From: Vibrio zhanjiangensis
Lineage (GTDB): Bacteria > Pseudomonadota > Gammaproteobacteria > Enterobacterales > Vibrionaceae
NCBI RefSeq assembly: GCF_030161235.1
Contig: NZ_BSPW01000010.1
Span: forward strand, 79,813-143,812
Length of the DNA: 64,000 nucleotides
Reading direction: 5' to 3'
Part shown: piece by piece, positions 1 to 9,866 of the stretch
Layout: each line of letters begins with the position of its first letter
Numbering within the stretch: position 1 is the stretch's first letter
Program-made: the position numbers and the translations under genes
Notes under the pieces: model-generated
Told to the model about the DNA's origin: nothing
Database searches by the model: none
The model's input: only the letters and a program-made list of their open reading frames with translations

Positions 1-442
1 CGATGACTTTTACGTTATGGCTTGTTGCATTGTTTAGTAGGTCGTCGATTCTGTCTCGATTGGCATAAGAGATGAAAAGCCCACGGCCGCGTCGGTAAAT
101 ATTTGAAAAATTCTCACATGCTGCGCCGACCGTCGGTGTGTAGATTATCGGCATCATTTCTGAAACATGGTTTTGCAACAGCCGGTAGAACAAGGTTTCA
201 TTAGTATCTTGGATATTGCGCAGATAGATATGCTTTGCCATATCACTTTCAAAGTTTTTATATTGTTGGTATGCGCGTTCCACCTGCTCCTGAATCGTTT
301 CGGTTTTTTCTGGTAACAGGCCTTCCAAATTGAAAGACGCTCTTTCTTCTGCAGAAAAGGCGCTGCCTTTGTTCAGAAGTGGCGTACTAAGAAGAGCTGG
401 ACCAGCATATGGAATGTATAATGGGCGTTTATCGTTATTCAT
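1..442 (-). CDS. maeA: NAD-dependent malic enzyme, 5' part only
   Basis: Cytosolic malic enzyme, which oxidatively decarboxylates malate to pyruvate with NAD. The reverse strand from the ATG at 442 encodes about 147 residues before the window ends. They include the N-terminal [19 protein letters not shown] block and the family segments [18 protein letters not shown] and [15 protein letters not shown]. The NAD-binding domain and C-terminus lie outside the window. The gene is divergent from the helicase gene; the 130 bp between them should hold both promoters. The identification rests on strong recall of the Vibrio and E. coli MaeA (SfcA) N-terminus. Confidence 0.93.
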   Translation of the reverse strand, partial: MNNDKRPLYIPYAGPALLSTPLLNKGSAFSAEERASFNLEGLLPEKTETIQEQVERAYQQYKNFESDMAKHIYLRNIQDTNETLFYRLLQNHVSEMMPIIYTPTVGAACENFSNIYRRGRGLFISYANRDRIDDLLNNATSHNVKVI

Positions 443-587
443 CACTTGCCTATAAAATGTAGGGTCTTAGGGAACGGGAACCAGAAAATGATAGGGATTA
501 CTGACCATATTGTAAACCGAATATTCCTGCATTCTGGAACAGAATAAGTATATACTTTCCATCTTTTCCAAGATCTTGATGTGCACT

Positions 588-2933
588 ATGTTCAGCTTAC
601 CCATAGAGACCCTTAAGTCTGACTTTCTTAACCGTTTATCTACTCACAATATGATAGTAGAAGCCGAAACTGGCTCCGGCAAATCGACGAGGTTACCCGT
701 TTGGGCAGAAGAGAGTGGAAAAGTGTTGGTTGTTGAGCCAAGACGCATCGCTTGTACGTCGCTTGCGCAGTTTATTGCCAAGCAAAGAGAAGAGCCTGTA
801 GGAAAGTCGGTTGGCTATTCAATAAAGCTTAAAAACTGTTTCACTAATGATAGCCAGATAGTTTTTGTTACACCTGGGGTAGCACTCCGATGGTATTCTG
901 ATAATAGACTGTCTGGGTTTGATACTGTCATTGTGGATGAATTTCATGAGCGTCGCTGGGATACAGATCTGCTGGTGGCTCTGCTGAGGGAAACAAATAC
1001 TCATCGCTTGGTTGTTACCTCGGCAACCATAGAAGGGCACAAATTGGCCCAATATATTGGTGCCGAGCGATTGCAATCGTCAGGGCGAAACCATGATGTG
1101 ACTATTTTATATCGAGGCTCCGATTCTCGCCAACTGCCAGAAAGTCGACTGCTTGAACAGAGAGTAAAAAAAGAGGTCGAGCAGTTGCTATCTTTAGATG
1201 GCGATATTTTGGTTTTTTTGCCGGGACGAAAAGAAATTGCACAATGCCAAAGTTGCCTTTCTCACCTACCCAATGTGATAGTCGTACCACTTCATGCTTC
1301 AGTTACCGACCAACAAAGAGATCTTGCACTTACGCCTCAGAGTCAAAAGAAAATTGTCTTGGCCACCAATGTTGCTGAGACGTCACTCACTATCCCTAAT
1401 ATCGTAGCAGTAATAGATTCGGGGTTGGAACGTCGAACCGAGCAAAGAAATGGTAAAACAACTTTATGCCTAAAACATATCTCTAGGGCGAGTGCACGGC
1501 AACGAAGTGGGCGAGCAGGGAGAGTAATGGATGGGGTTTGCGTACGTTTGTATGGTCAACATGCTGCGTTATCGGAGGTAACGCCACCAGAATTGCATAG
1601 GGAAGCACTTGAAGAGGCGATGCTTGCTGCCGCATGTTGTGGATACAAAATATCAGACTTGAACTTTTTGGAACCCTTGCCTGAGAAATCGCTTCGTCAG
1701 GCAGCAACGATGCTGGAAAATATGGGGGCTATAGACTCACTGGGTGATGTGACTCCGCATGGACAGTGTCTCTATCCACTGCCCATTGATGCCTTGTATG
1801 CCGATCTTGTTGCCCGTATGCCAAAAAGGAATCTTCAAGAAGCTATGGTCGATCTTACCTCAATAATGTCAACGCCCAATGCAATATGCCGCTGGAATTG
1901 CAGTGAGCAATCACAACAACAGCTTCAAAGTGAAGAGCCGTTAGGTAGTGATGTGGAACTTATGATCCGAGTCTTACGAGGGCAAATATTGTCGGGTGTT
2001 ACCATCGAACAAGAAGCATTGAAGGAGGCCAAGTTGCTCTCAGCTCAGATGCGAGCGATGTTTGAATTACCGCAGCTGGAGGTTGCATCACGCTATGCTC
2101 ATGAGGAATTGGCGGAATCTATAGCCGATTTGCATCCAGAACTCTTATTTGTTCGTCGAGAAAAGCGACGAGAGGCATTTGCCAATGGTTTGATGGAAGT
2201 CGTGTTGGGGCGCAATAGCAGGTTACTTGATGCCACAGAGGCTATTTTGGTTATGGATACCCATAGTTTACCTGGACGAGGGCTAAAGCAAACATTGAAT
2301 ATTGCCACATTTACCATGCCAGTGAAGCTGTCCGTCTTTGAGAAACTTAATATTGGAGAGTGGGTTGACGGGAGTACCTTAATGGTCAATGAGGTTCCGC
2401 ATATTGAAATGTGTTTAATGTATGCTGGTCGCAAAGTGGTTACAAAAATTCAATTAGCCCATGGGGAGACGGCAAGTAAGCTCCTTCTCGAAGCGGTGAA
2501 GCAAGAGGATGTGTTTCCAGGTTTTGCACAACGTCGTCACGAGCAAATTGAACACTGGAAGCTCTATCAGGCCATAGAAGGCCATCCTTTAACGAATGAG
2601 TTGGAGGAGCTTAGCTTTGAATCTTGGTTTCTGCAGCAGCTTGAGGCACTCGAACTTACTGAGTTAACGGATTTGCAAATGTTCAGTGCCGATGATTTCG
2701 CTTTTGACGGTATCCCTTCGTGGGAATACGAAGAGTTTTCTGCTCGCTATCCTTTTCAACTTTCGATTGGTGACTTGAATCTGACGGTGGAGTATTTGCC
2801 GAAAAAGAAACTGGTTTATGTGGTATACCAATCAGGGCTTCGGAAAGGTTCCCCTAAAAGGTGGGAGTTACCAAGATGGTCTGGATGGCGAGTCCAATAT
2901 AAAAAAGCAAGTAGAATCGTTGATGTTCGTTAA
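588..2933 (+). CDS. DExH-box ATP-dependent helicase, HrpB-like
   Basis: Superfamily 2 helicase of the HrpA/HrpB (DEAH/RHA) group, about 780 residues. Walker A is ETGSGKST near residue 30, the Walker B box is DEFH rather than DEAH, motif III is TSATIEG, and motif VI is QRSGRAGRV. The middle and C-terminal part carries the HrpB-like helicase-associated region and ends in a basic tail. HrpB proteins are usually a little over 800 residues, so this is slightly short. The start is uncertain: the frame opens with TTG at 576, then ATG at 579 and 588, and none has a clear ribosome binding site. HrpB substrates are poorly known, so an RNA-related role is inference. It could be a paralogue rather than the true HrpB orthologue. 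Confidence 0.85.
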   Translation: MFSLPIETLKSDFLNRLSTHNMIVEAETGSGKSTRLPVWAEESGKVLVVEPRRIACTSLAQFIAKQREEPVGKSVGYSIKLKNCFTNDSQIVFVTPGVALRWYSDNRLSGFDTVIVDEFHERRWDTDLLVALLRETNTHRLVVTSATIEGHKLAQYIGAERLQSSGRNHDVTILYRGSDSRQLPESRLLEQRVKKEVEQLLSLDGDILVFLPGRKEIAQCQSCLSHLPNVIVVPLHASVTDQQRDLALTPQSQKKIVLATNVAETSLTIPNIVAVIDSGLERRTEQRNGKTTLCLKHISRASARQRSGRAGRVMDGVCVRLYGQHAALSEVTPPELHREALEEAMLAAACCGYKISDLNFLEPLPEKSLRQAATMLENMGAIDSLGDVTPHGQCLYPLPIDALYADLVARMPKRNLQEAMVDLTSIMSTPNAICRWNCSEQSQQQLQSEEPLGSDVELMIRVLRGQILSGVTIEQEALKEAKLLSAQMRAMFELPQLEVASRYAHEELAESIADLHPELLFVRREKRREAFANGLMEVVLGRNSRLLDATEAILVMDTHSLPGRGLKQTLNIATFTMPVKLSVFEKLNIGEWVDGSTLMVNEVPHIEMCLMYAGRKVVTKIQLAHGETASKLLLEAVKQEDVFPGFAQRRHEQIEHWKLYQAIEGHPLTNELEELSFESWFLQQLEALELTELTDLQMFSADDFAFDGIPSWEYEEFSARYPFQLSIGDLNLTVEYLPKKKLVYVVYQSGLRKGSPKRWELPRWSGWRVQYKKASRIVDVR

Positions 2934-3120
2934 TCCTTATTTGCCGGCAGCGTGAAGGTGAGAGCCTAAAGCATCAAAGCCTCGATAAAAGACATTTTTG
3001 TACACCAACAGTCAAGTGGTGTGAGTAAGCTATACTTTTTAAACGCACACAACGGCCATTTTGTTTTACAAGTATTTTTGCTAGTGAATGGCGTGACCAA
3101 TCAGTGTTTCAGGGGGGATG

Positions 3121-3753
3121 ATGGATGCAAAACTAACTTGTAGCGTAGTTTTTGTAACGTTTTTGGGCGAAATGTTTATATCCCCAGTTAATGCTGAGAA
3201 CCGTTTTAATTACAACTATCTTTATGCCGATCTTGCGGCCGGCTCTTTTAACGATGATATAGGGACCAACAGTAACGTTACTTCACTCTCTGTGGGTGGA
3301 AAAAAGCTGATTCAAGAACATATTCTTGCCACATTGGACTATGAAGCTAGGTTTATTCATCCAAACAATAATACCACCACTGAAAACTATACCCTGTTAC
3401 CTGGTGGAGCCCTTCGTTATTCGATAGAAGAGGGGTGGGACTTAATAGCCGGCGCAAAACTGGGTTATGTTTGGTCATCTCAGACCAATGATATTACTGA
3501 TGAGAAAGTGTTTAGTGATGGGGATTTCATGTGGGGAGGGGATGTATCCCTCAAGTATGAGCTTGATCAGCATTGGCAAATATCGTTAACAGGAGAAATG
3601 AGACGCAGTGACATTTTGGATGAAGACATCTTTAATATACGGGCTGACTATCAAATTTTCCCTAGAATGGCTTTAGCAGGATTTTATAACCACAGGAACA
3701 ATGGTAAAACCACAGTAAATGAAGGTGGCATTAGCGTCAAATACTGGTATTAA
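3121..3753 (+). CDS. Predicted outer-membrane beta-barrel protein
   Basis: About 210 residues. A hydrophobic N-terminus ending near VNAEN reads as a signal peptide. The rest alternates short amphipathic strands rich in Tyr, Trp and Gly, with turns of Asp and Asn, and the chain ends in KYWY, an aromatic terminus typical of BAM-inserted outer-membrane proteins. A purine-rich run (AGGGGGG, 3111-3117) lies directly before two adjacent ATGs (3118 and 3121); the second is chosen for spacing. I do not recognise the family. Its size suggests an eight-stranded barrel, which is inference from length and pattern. The gene is monocistronic and convergent with aspC. Confidence 0.7.
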   Translation: MDAKLTCSVVFVTFLGEMFISPVNAENRFNYNYLYADLAAGSFNDDIGTNSNVTSLSVGGKKLIQEHILATLDYEARFIHPNNNTTTENYTLLPGGALRYSIEEGWDLIAGAKLGYVWSSQTNDITDEKVFSDGDFMWGGDVSLKYELDQHWQISLTGEMRRSDILDEDIFNIRADYQIFPRMALAGFYNHRNNGKTTVNEGGISVKYWY

Positions 3754-3783
3754 CTCTTTGATATGATTGCTTGTACAGTAAAA

Positions 3784-3803
3784 GAGCCAGTTGACACTGG
3801 CTC
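3784..3803 (-). terminator. Rho-independent terminator after aspC
   Basis: GAGCCAGT and ACTGGCTC form an 8-bp stem with a four-base loop. Read on the minus strand it is followed by TTTT, just downstream of the aspC stop. Confidence 0.75.
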
Positions 3804-3825
3804 ATGTGTATTTGGTGACCTGTAG

Positions 3826-5016
3826 CTACAAAACAGCGGCTATGGCTTTACAAAGTGGCTGCATGTTTGATCGAGTCATACCCGCTACACTGATGCGACC
3901 TGAGCCGACGATGTAAATTCCGAATTCGTCTTTTAAACGAGCGACTTGTTCCTTTGAAAGGCCAGAGAATGAGAACATACCATTTTGGCGCTCTATAAAG
4001 CTAAAGTCAGCATTAACACCTTGCTCTTTCAGTGTCGCGACGAAAAGCTCTCTCATGTCTTGAATACGATCGCGCATTTCTTTCACTTCTGCTTCCCATT
4101 CATTACGGAGCTGGTCGTTGTTCAGAATATGGGTTACAACAGCACTGCCATGAGCAGGAGGGTTTGAGTAAATTGAACGTATAATCGCTTTAACTTGAGA
4201 GAATGCTGTGACGGCAATTTGCTCTGATTCTGCCACAAGAGTAAAGGCACCGACTCGTTCATTGTAAAGACCAAAGTTCTTAGAGAATGAACTGGCGACC
4301 AGTATCTCTTTATTATACTGTGAAAAAATTCGCAGACCGGACGCGTCTTCCTCAACGCCTTTTGCAAAGCCTTGATAGGCAAAGTCGAAAAGGGGCAGTA
4401 GCTGCTTTGATGCAACGAGTTTCGCGAGCGTTTCCCATTCGTCGTCCGTTGGATCAATACCTGTTGGGTTATGACAACAGCCATGCAAAAGGACAATATC
4501 GCCTTTCTGAGCACGCTCTAAGTCAGATAACATAGTAGCAAAATCTTTGTCTCTGGTTTGAGCATCATAATAACTATACTGGGCTGTTTCCAAACCAGCT
4601 GCAGCGAATACACTGTTGTGGTTAGCCCAAGTCGGATTGCTTATCCAGATTTTGACATCACCAAGCTGGCGTTTAATAAATTCTGCCGCTACACGCAACG
4701 CGCCAGTTCCGCCTGGAGCCTGAGCCGTTTTTGCCAATTTATTGGTGACAATATCAGCATGGTTGCCAAACAAAAGTTTTTGTACCGCTAGGGCATACTC
4801 GGCCGTACCTTCGATTGTCAGGTAGGATTTGGTTTTTTCATTTTCAATCAGAGCAGCTTCAGCTTTCTTAACGGTTGCTAATACAGGGGTTTCACCTTGC
4901 TCATTTTTGTAAATGCCAACACCAAGGTTAATTTTGTCTGCACGAGGATCGTTTTTGAACTCTTCAGTAAGTCCAAGGATAGGATCTGCGGGTGCAGCAG
5001 TGACTTTTTCAAACAT
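3826..5016 (-). CDS. aspC: Aspartate / aromatic amino acid aminotransferase
   Basis: PLP-dependent class I aminotransferase that interconverts aspartate and oxaloacetate, often also acting on aromatic amino acids. It has 396 residues, the normal AspC length. The N-terminus [15 protein letters not shown] is diagnostic. The PLP lysine is K246 in SSFSKNFG, and the substrate-binding arginine region [12 protein letters not shown] lies near the C-terminus. An upstream in-frame ATG at 5025 exists, but MFEKV at 5016 matches the family. In E. coli aspC is close to asnS with ompF between them; here an HD-GYP gene and a small broken gene fill that interval. Confidence 0.95.
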   Translation of the reverse strand: MFEKVTAAPADPILGLTEEFKNDPRADKINLGVGIYKNEQGETPVLATVKKAEAALIENEKTKSYLTIEGTAEYALAVQKLLFGNHADIVTNKLAKTAQAPGGTGALRVAAEFIKRQLGDVKIWISNPTWANHNSVFAAAGLETAQYSYYDAQTRDKDFATMLSDLERAQKGDIVLLHGCCHNPTGIDPTDDEWETLAKLVASKQLLPLFDFAYQGFAKGVEEDASGLRIFSQYNKEILVASSFSKNFGLYNERVGAFTLVAESEQIAVTAFSQVKAIIRSIYSNPPAHGSAVVTHILNNDQLRNEWEAEVKEMRDRIQDMRELFVATLKEQGVNADFSFIERQNGMFSFSGLSKEQVARLKDEFGIYIVGSGRISVAGMTRSNMQPLCKAIAAVL

Positions 5017-5219
5017 AATTGTCATCCGTGTTAATCGAAGGAAGGGATAGTAATATTGTACTTATTTATACCTTATCTGGTCTTGTAGAAACAAGATTGG
5101 AAAGCAATAAAATGCATAAATGAGTAAACTTTATTTTGTTATCTTACAAGTTTCGTTCAAACCTTCAGTTGACTATGATTTTTTATTTGAATGTCTACTT
5201 ACGCTAGGCGGTCTGTTTT

Positions 5220-6713
5220 TTAATTCTGAACTGACAGCTCTTGCTCGACTTTTGCATTCTCCTCTCGTTCAATACGCCTATATTTGTCAGCAATATCGAT
5301 AAATTCCTGCTCTATGGCTAAAAAAGCATTCACAATTTCGGGATCAAAATGTGACCCGCAGCCCTCTAGTATGATGGCCTTGGCTTGCTCATGTGGAAAG
5401 GCCTTCTTGTAAACTCGCTCACAAATTAATGCATCATATACATCCGCAATGGCCATCAATCGGCCTGAAATAGGAATACCTTCTCCTTTGAGCGCCCTTG
5501 GGTACCCACTGCCATCCCATTTTTCATGGTGTGTTAGGGAAATTTCTTTTGCAAGCTGAAGAAAAGAATTACTGCCGAGGTGCTTTTCGGCTACAGAAAG
5601 GGCATTTGCGCCAATTTCAGGGTGGCGTTTCATGACGTTAAATTCTTCAGCGGTTAATTTGCCGGGCTTAAGTAAGATATTATCAGGTATTCCTACCTTT
5701 CCTACGTCGTGCAGCGGGGCTGACTTATAGAGCAATTCTATATAGCTTGGGGTCAATAGAGCTTTATGTTTATCAAACTGACTTAAGTAAGTGGCTAGTG
5801 CTCTAACATACTCTTGGGTTCTCAAAATATGAGCGCCCGTTTCATTATCTCGAGACTCAGCCAATGCTGATAAGGAAACAATAGCGACGTCCCTTGTTGT
5901 TTTTACTTCATTCTGACTTGATTGTAGGCTGTCGAGCATTGTATTGGTCAGAGAGGCCATCGAGCCCAGTTCGTTATGCTCAAAAATTGGTAGTCGCTTT
6001 GTGATATTTCCTTCTGTTACTTCCAATAATGACCTTTCTTGAGAGAGTAGGACCTTGCGGATGAGTTTAGCCCAAAGAGCTAATATTGTGACAACGTAAC
6101 ACCCAAGAGTGATTGAGATATAAAAAAACTCTTTGAGTACGCTTATTGCGCCCGTACCGTTAAGCAAGTGTTCTGGGTTGCGTTCTAACCAGAATATGTC
6201 TTTCATAGCAACCATACAAAGAAGTACCGTTAACGTGACGATTAACATGCATACCATAATGGTCATTTGTTTCACGATGGATTGACGTTCTCCGCTTAAT
6301 TGGAAATCGTGTTGATTTTCAGTCGCGTGAAAATGTTTTATTTTGCATGACAGTTGGAGAATTAAACCTGACAGAAAACCAAATAATGTCATACCTAGCA
6401 CAACCTTCAAGTTACTCTCAAATGCAAAGTCGTAGTCAAGATTGTAAAATAGTGCCAGTGGTAGGCTAGCTAAAAAGAAGAGAATGGTGTCGAGTTTGGC
6501 ATGATTCTGATTTTTGATTAAATCGTGGCTGTGAAGAAAAACATGCCGGGTTAAAAAAAGCAGTGAAAAGGTCGTTCCGACATGCAAAAAAATCTCCCAC
6601 GGAGAGAGACTCTCTAAAAAGGGACACACTCTTCCCCCGTAAAAGGCGAAGACCACTCCAGCGATCAGGTACAGTTCGAAGGTAAGTGGTGCATCATAGT
6701 TTGAGTTTAGCAT
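5220..6713 (-). CDS. Membrane-bound HD-GYP protein, probable c-di-GMP phosphodiesterase
   Basis: Predicted inner-membrane enzyme that hydrolyses cyclic di-GMP. Several membrane segments occupy residues 15-220, a HAMP-like linker lies near 220-270, and an HD-GYP domain fills the C-terminus. The HD pair is at 335-336 in PLHDVGKVGIPD; HHEKWDGSGYP near 395-405 holds the second motif and the GYP triad, so the metal-binding set looks intact. The start is the ATG at 6713, preceded by AAAGGG at good spacing, rather than the GTG at 6737. No periplasmic sensor of known type is recognisable; the membrane domain itself may sense. It stands alone on the minus strand. Confidence 0.88.
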   Translation of the reverse strand: MLNSNYDAPLTFELYLIAGVVFAFYGGRVCPFLESLSPWEIFLHVGTTFSLLFLTRHVFLHSHDLIKNQNHAKLDTILFFLASLPLALFYNLDYDFAFESNLKVVLGMTLFGFLSGLILQLSCKIKHFHATENQHDFQLSGERQSIVKQMTIMVCMLIVTLTVLLCMVAMKDIFWLERNPEHLLNGTGAISVLKEFFYISITLGCYVVTILALWAKLIRKVLLSQERSLLEVTEGNITKRLPIFEHNELGSMASLTNTMLDSLQSSQNEVKTTRDVAIVSLSALAESRDNETGAHILRTQEYVRALATYLSQFDKHKALLTPSYIELLYKSAPLHDVGKVGIPDNILLKPGKLTAEEFNVMKRHPEIGANALSVAEKHLGSNSFLQLAKEISLTHHEKWDGSGYPRALKGEGIPISGRLMAIADVYDALICERVYKKAFPHEQAKAIILEGCGSHFDPEIVNAFLAIEQEFIDIADKYRRIEREENAKVEQELSVQN

Positions 6714-7389
6714 ACCGAGCCCTTTATTTATGTTCACTCGCCGAGTGAGTACAAATTGGAATCATCATATAACTATGACCTGCAGCGGCTATGATTTATT
6801 TCAGGCATCCGAGTTTTATATTCCACCAGTTGAATTTGATCAGCTTATTTTGAAATCTCCCTCAACCCTAGCAGAGATATTAATATTTGGCATAATCCAA
6901 CCCAAGCCATCCTCCTCCCCAATGCGTTTGCGAAGGTCGATAAGGTTACAGTTCATAAAAAGGGAAGCTGTTCATTCAGCCACTGAGGGATGGACTCAAT
7001 AATGTCCTTCTTACTTGTGTACTATTAGCATGGTTATTTTCAGCTGCCCGCAATGTAGTTTGGATTGCCCTTTTAAAATTAGAGTAATTACTTTTATCAT
7101 ACGGCAACGTGCATTTATAACTGGATTAAATACAAACCATGATCTTTCCTGATCCTTTATTTTCTTTCATGATGTAAATTGTATCCTTAAATATATGGTG
7201 TTATTTTTGACATCAATAAGCTTAGACGTCGTACCATGTCTAGTAGGCACAAAGACTTATCTATTTATCTTTATGATCTATGTTTGCATGGTATTGCTAC
7301 GAAATTCGTTTAACGCATGATGAATGTTTTATCTAACGCAACAGAACCTACGCTAACAAGCAGGGTTAAATAGTAATGTAAGTTACACC
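6714..7389. other. AT-rich intergenic region without a recognised gene
   Basis: About 0.68 kb between the HD-GYP gene and the small frame-shifted gene. Only short ORFs occur. One minus-strand ORF at 6840-6956 (38 codons, containing DLRKRIGEEDGLGW) has plausible amino acid composition and might be a gene fragment, but there is no ribosome binding site or family match. Nothing else is supportable. Confidence 0.5.
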
Positions 7390-7667
7390 ATGTTAAAGAT
7401 TACAAAAAAAAGCAGGACAAGCCGGCTTATGGATAAGGAAGTGTATTATTATGCCGGAGAAATATTAGCCGCTAAGTCCTCGTACAACCCTTTTTTTCAA
7501 AAGGCTCCAAAGAGAACTATGTGTTGGAATGGTATTTGGGTGGTTTTGCGCGTAAGCATGTAGGCGCTTTAGACCACGACCATGCCGAAGCGAAATTTGA
7601 CCATCGTTTACAGCTATGGACAGAGCGTATATCACACAATGCTGAAATTGTACGTCCCATGAAGTAA
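7390..7667 (+). pseudogene. Small gene broken, or programmed to shift, at a T7 run
   Basis: The first frame opens at ATG 7390 (or 7429) and reads MDKEVYYYAGEILAAKSSYN. It is disrupted after CCT TTT TTT at 7489-7497. The next frame at -1 continues as SKGSKENYVLEWYLGGFARK and onwards to IVRPMK and a TAA at 7665-7667. The two halves together give a compact protein of about 80-90 residues. The run T TTT TTT sits exactly in the phase of a -1 slippery heptamer. The gene ends directly before a terminator hairpin, which supports a real transcription unit. I do not recognise the family. It could equally be an indel pseudogene or a homopolymer sequencing error. Confidence 0.55.
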
Positions 7668-7694
7668 AAAACCTCCCTCGGGAGGTTTTTATTT
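7666..7694. terminator. Bidirectional terminator between the small gene and asnS
   Basis: The symmetrical AAAAACCTCC and GGAGGTTTTT arms around a CTCG loop give A and U tracts on both sides, so it can terminate both convergent units. Confidence 0.85.
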
Positions 7695-7712
7695 TACGAC
7701 TTAAGATTTGGT

Positions 7713-9113
7713 CTAAAAGTTTGCAGAGCGTGGTGTGCGTGGGAATGGAATTACATCTCGCACATTGCCCATACCTGTTACGTATGAGACAAGTCGCTCA
7801 AACCCTAAGCCGAACCCTGCGTGTGGCACTGTCCCGTAACGTCGTAAATCACGGTACCAGTTCATGTGTTCTGGATCGATACCCATGTCGCGCATGCGTG
7901 AATCGAGAATGTCAAGACGCTCTTCACGTTGGGAGCCACCAATAATTTCTCCTATGCCCGGAGCAAGCACATCCATTGCCGCAACGGTTCTACCATCGTC
8001 GTTTAAACGCATGTAGAAAGCTTTGATGTCTTTCGGGTAGTTTTTGACAATAACAGGTGCTTTGAAATGCTCTTCTGCAAGATAGCGCTCATGCTCAGAG
8101 GACATATCAATTCCCCATTCAACGGGAAACTCAAATTCACGGCCAGAATCTAGAAGAATTTGGATTGCATCAGTGTAATCTACTTGAGCAAAGTCTGATT
8201 CAACAAATGCTTCCAGGCGGCTAATTGCCTGTTTGTCAATACGTTGTGCAAAGAACTCAAGGTCGTCACGACGTTCTTCCAACACCGCTTTAAATACATA
8301 TTTCAGCATATCTTCTGAAAGCTTAGCGATATCTTCTAGGTCGGCGAATGCTACCTCGGGTTCTACCATCCAAAACTCCGCTAGATGGCGACTTGTATTG
8401 GAATTTTCAGCTCTAAAAGTAGGGCCGAATGTGTAGACTTTGCTCAACGCACAGGCGTAGGCTTCAGCATTAAGTTGACCAGATACCGTCAAGAATGTTT
8501 CCTTGCCAAAAAAGTCTTCGTTGTAGTCGACTTTACCATCTGGTGTGCGAGGAAGGTTTTCCATATCTAGAGTCGAAATACGGAACATTTCACCTGCACC
8601 TTCAGCATCAGAAGCGGTAATTAGGGGGGCGGAGACCCAGTAATACCCTTGTTCATGATAGAAACGATGGATAGCTTGAGAAAGGCAGTTACGAACTCTG
8701 GCAACGGCTCCAATGACATTGGTTCTTGGGCGAAGGTGAGCAACTTCACGTAAATATTCTATCGAGTGACGTGTCTTCGCCATCGGATAAGTATCGGCAT
8801 CTTCCACCCAACCAACAACGTTGACTGCGGTCGCGGCAAGTTCAAAATCTTGTCCTTGTGCCGGCGACTCAACAATCGTACCTGTTACTTCTACAGAGCA
8901 GCCCGTAGTGAGCTTGAGTACTTCTTCGTCGTAATTATTGAGGCTATTTGGGACCACGGCCTGAATCGGGTCGAAACAAGAGCCGTCGTAGATGGCAAGA
9001 AAAGAGATTCCAGCTTTGGAATCGCGACGCGAACGGATCCAGCCGCGGACAGTTACTTCACTGTCAACAGCTAGCTTACCGCGTAATACGTCAGATACAG
9101 GCGCGTAAGTCAT
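7713..9113 (-). CDS. asnS: Asparaginyl-tRNA synthetase
   Basis: Class II aminoacyl-tRNA synthetase that charges tRNA-Asn with asparagine in the cytosol. From [10 protein letters not shown] at 9113 the protein has 466 residues, the standard length. An N-terminal OB-fold anticodon-binding domain (residues 1-110) contains [12 protein letters not shown]. The class II core shows motif 2 around [20 protein letters not shown] and motif 3 as [10 protein letters not shown] near the C-terminus. An upstream ATG at 9131 would add six residues without family support. It is convergent with the small broken gene and divergent from queD. Confidence 0.97.
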   Translation of the reverse strand: MTYAPVSDVLRGKLAVDSEVTVRGWIRSRRDSKAGISFLAIYDGSCFDPIQAVVPNSLNNYDEEVLKLTTGCSVEVTGTIVESPAQGQDFELAATAVNVVGWVEDADTYPMAKTRHSIEYLREVAHLRPRTNVIGAVARVRNCLSQAIHRFYHEQGYYWVSAPLITASDAEGAGEMFRISTLDMENLPRTPDGKVDYNEDFFGKETFLTVSGQLNAEAYACALSKVYTFGPTFRAENSNTSRHLAEFWMVEPEVAFADLEDIAKLSEDMLKYVFKAVLEERRDDLEFFAQRIDKQAISRLEAFVESDFAQVDYTDAIQILLDSGREFEFPVEWGIDMSSEHERYLAEEHFKAPVIVKNYPKDIKAFYMRLNDDGRTVAAMDVLAPGIGEIIGGSQREERLDILDSRMRDMGIDPEHMNWYRDLRRYGTVPHAGFGLGFERLVSYVTGMGNVRDVIPFPRTPRSANF

Positions 9114-9415
9114 GTTGCAAATATTCTCCATTGAGTAAAATCAATCCTGTAATTGTGTGACCCAGTTGTACCCACAAGCTGGATGACACGGAATTGTAAA
9201 TGTTTAGTGCAACATATTACCTTTCAATTTTAAGGCTTCAACCTTTATTCGTCGTAAGTGAAGTAAAAACGCATAAATTACTGTTAATAATCAGTGAATG
9301 TTGGACTTCTAGTGTTCACTATCGAAGAAATATTCCGATAAACAGTCCATGAAACTTGTCACTACTATACTATTTCCTTAGTATTGCGTGTCTTTTGTAA
9401 TGCCCGAGAACCAAA

Positions 9416-9778
9416 ATGAAAACTGAATTATACAAAGAGTTTATGTTTGAAGCAGCTCACCACCTTCCCAACGTTCCCGAAGGACACAAGTGTGGGCGCT
9501 TGCATGGCCATTCTTTTTTAGTTCGAATCCATATAAAAGGTGAGGTTGACGAGCATACTGGGTGGTTAATTGATTTTGCTGAGGTTAAAGCTGCGTTTAA
9601 TCCTATTTATGAGCAGCTCGATCATCATTACTTAAACGAGATTGAAGGGTTAGAAAATCCCACGAGTGAAGTTCTCGCTAGATGGATATGGAAAAAACTC
9701 AAGCCAGCGTTGCCTCTTTTGAGCAAAGTGGAAATCAAAGAAACCTGTACGGCAGGTTGTATATACGCAGGTGAGTAA
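9416..9778 (+). CDS. queD: 6-carboxy-5,6,7,8-tetrahydropterin synthase (QueD/PTPS family)
   Basis: Zinc enzyme of queuosine and preQ0 biosynthesis that makes 6-carboxytetrahydropterin from 7,8-dihydroneopterin triphosphate. It has 120 residues, typical of QueD. The zinc ligands are H15 in FEAAHH and H30/H32 in LHGHSF; the catalytic cysteine is C26 in [12 protein letters not shown] and the C-terminal KETCTAGC complete the family pattern. It appears monocistronic. I looked for a preQ1 riboswitch in the 300 bp upstream and saw none. Confidence 0.95.
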   Translation: MKTELYKEFMFEAAHHLPNVPEGHKCGRLHGHSFLVRIHIKGEVDEHTGWLIDFAEVKAAFNPIYEQLDHHYLNEIEGLENPTSEVLARWIWKKLKPALPLLSKVEIKETCTAGCIYAGE

Positions 9779-9866
9779 AGTTTGGACAAACTCAAGGCTA
9801 GCCCTTTGTTTTATCATTCAACATAAGATATATCGTTCAAACACTCGCTTTATATGAGGGAAACGC

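Noticed and set aside
819..1076. Minus-strand ORF of 85 codons
   Set aside because: Lies wholly inside the helicase gene in another frame, with no ribosome binding site and low-complexity composition.
4134..4514. Minus-strand ORF of 126 codons
   Set aside because: It is an out-of-frame shadow of aspC on the same strand.
6730..7002. Plus-strand ORF of 90 codons after the HD-GYP gene
   Set aside because: No ribosome binding site or recognisable domain, and its composition is not protein-like. The opposite strand in 6840-6956 looks slightly more coherent but is also unsupported.
9132..9415. Possible preQ1 riboswitch before queD
   Set aside because: No preQ1-I or preQ1-II core sequence could be found; the region is simply AT-rich.
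9521..9540. tRNA-like GTTCGAATCC segment
   Set aside because: It lies inside queD in a coding context, with no cloverleaf around it.
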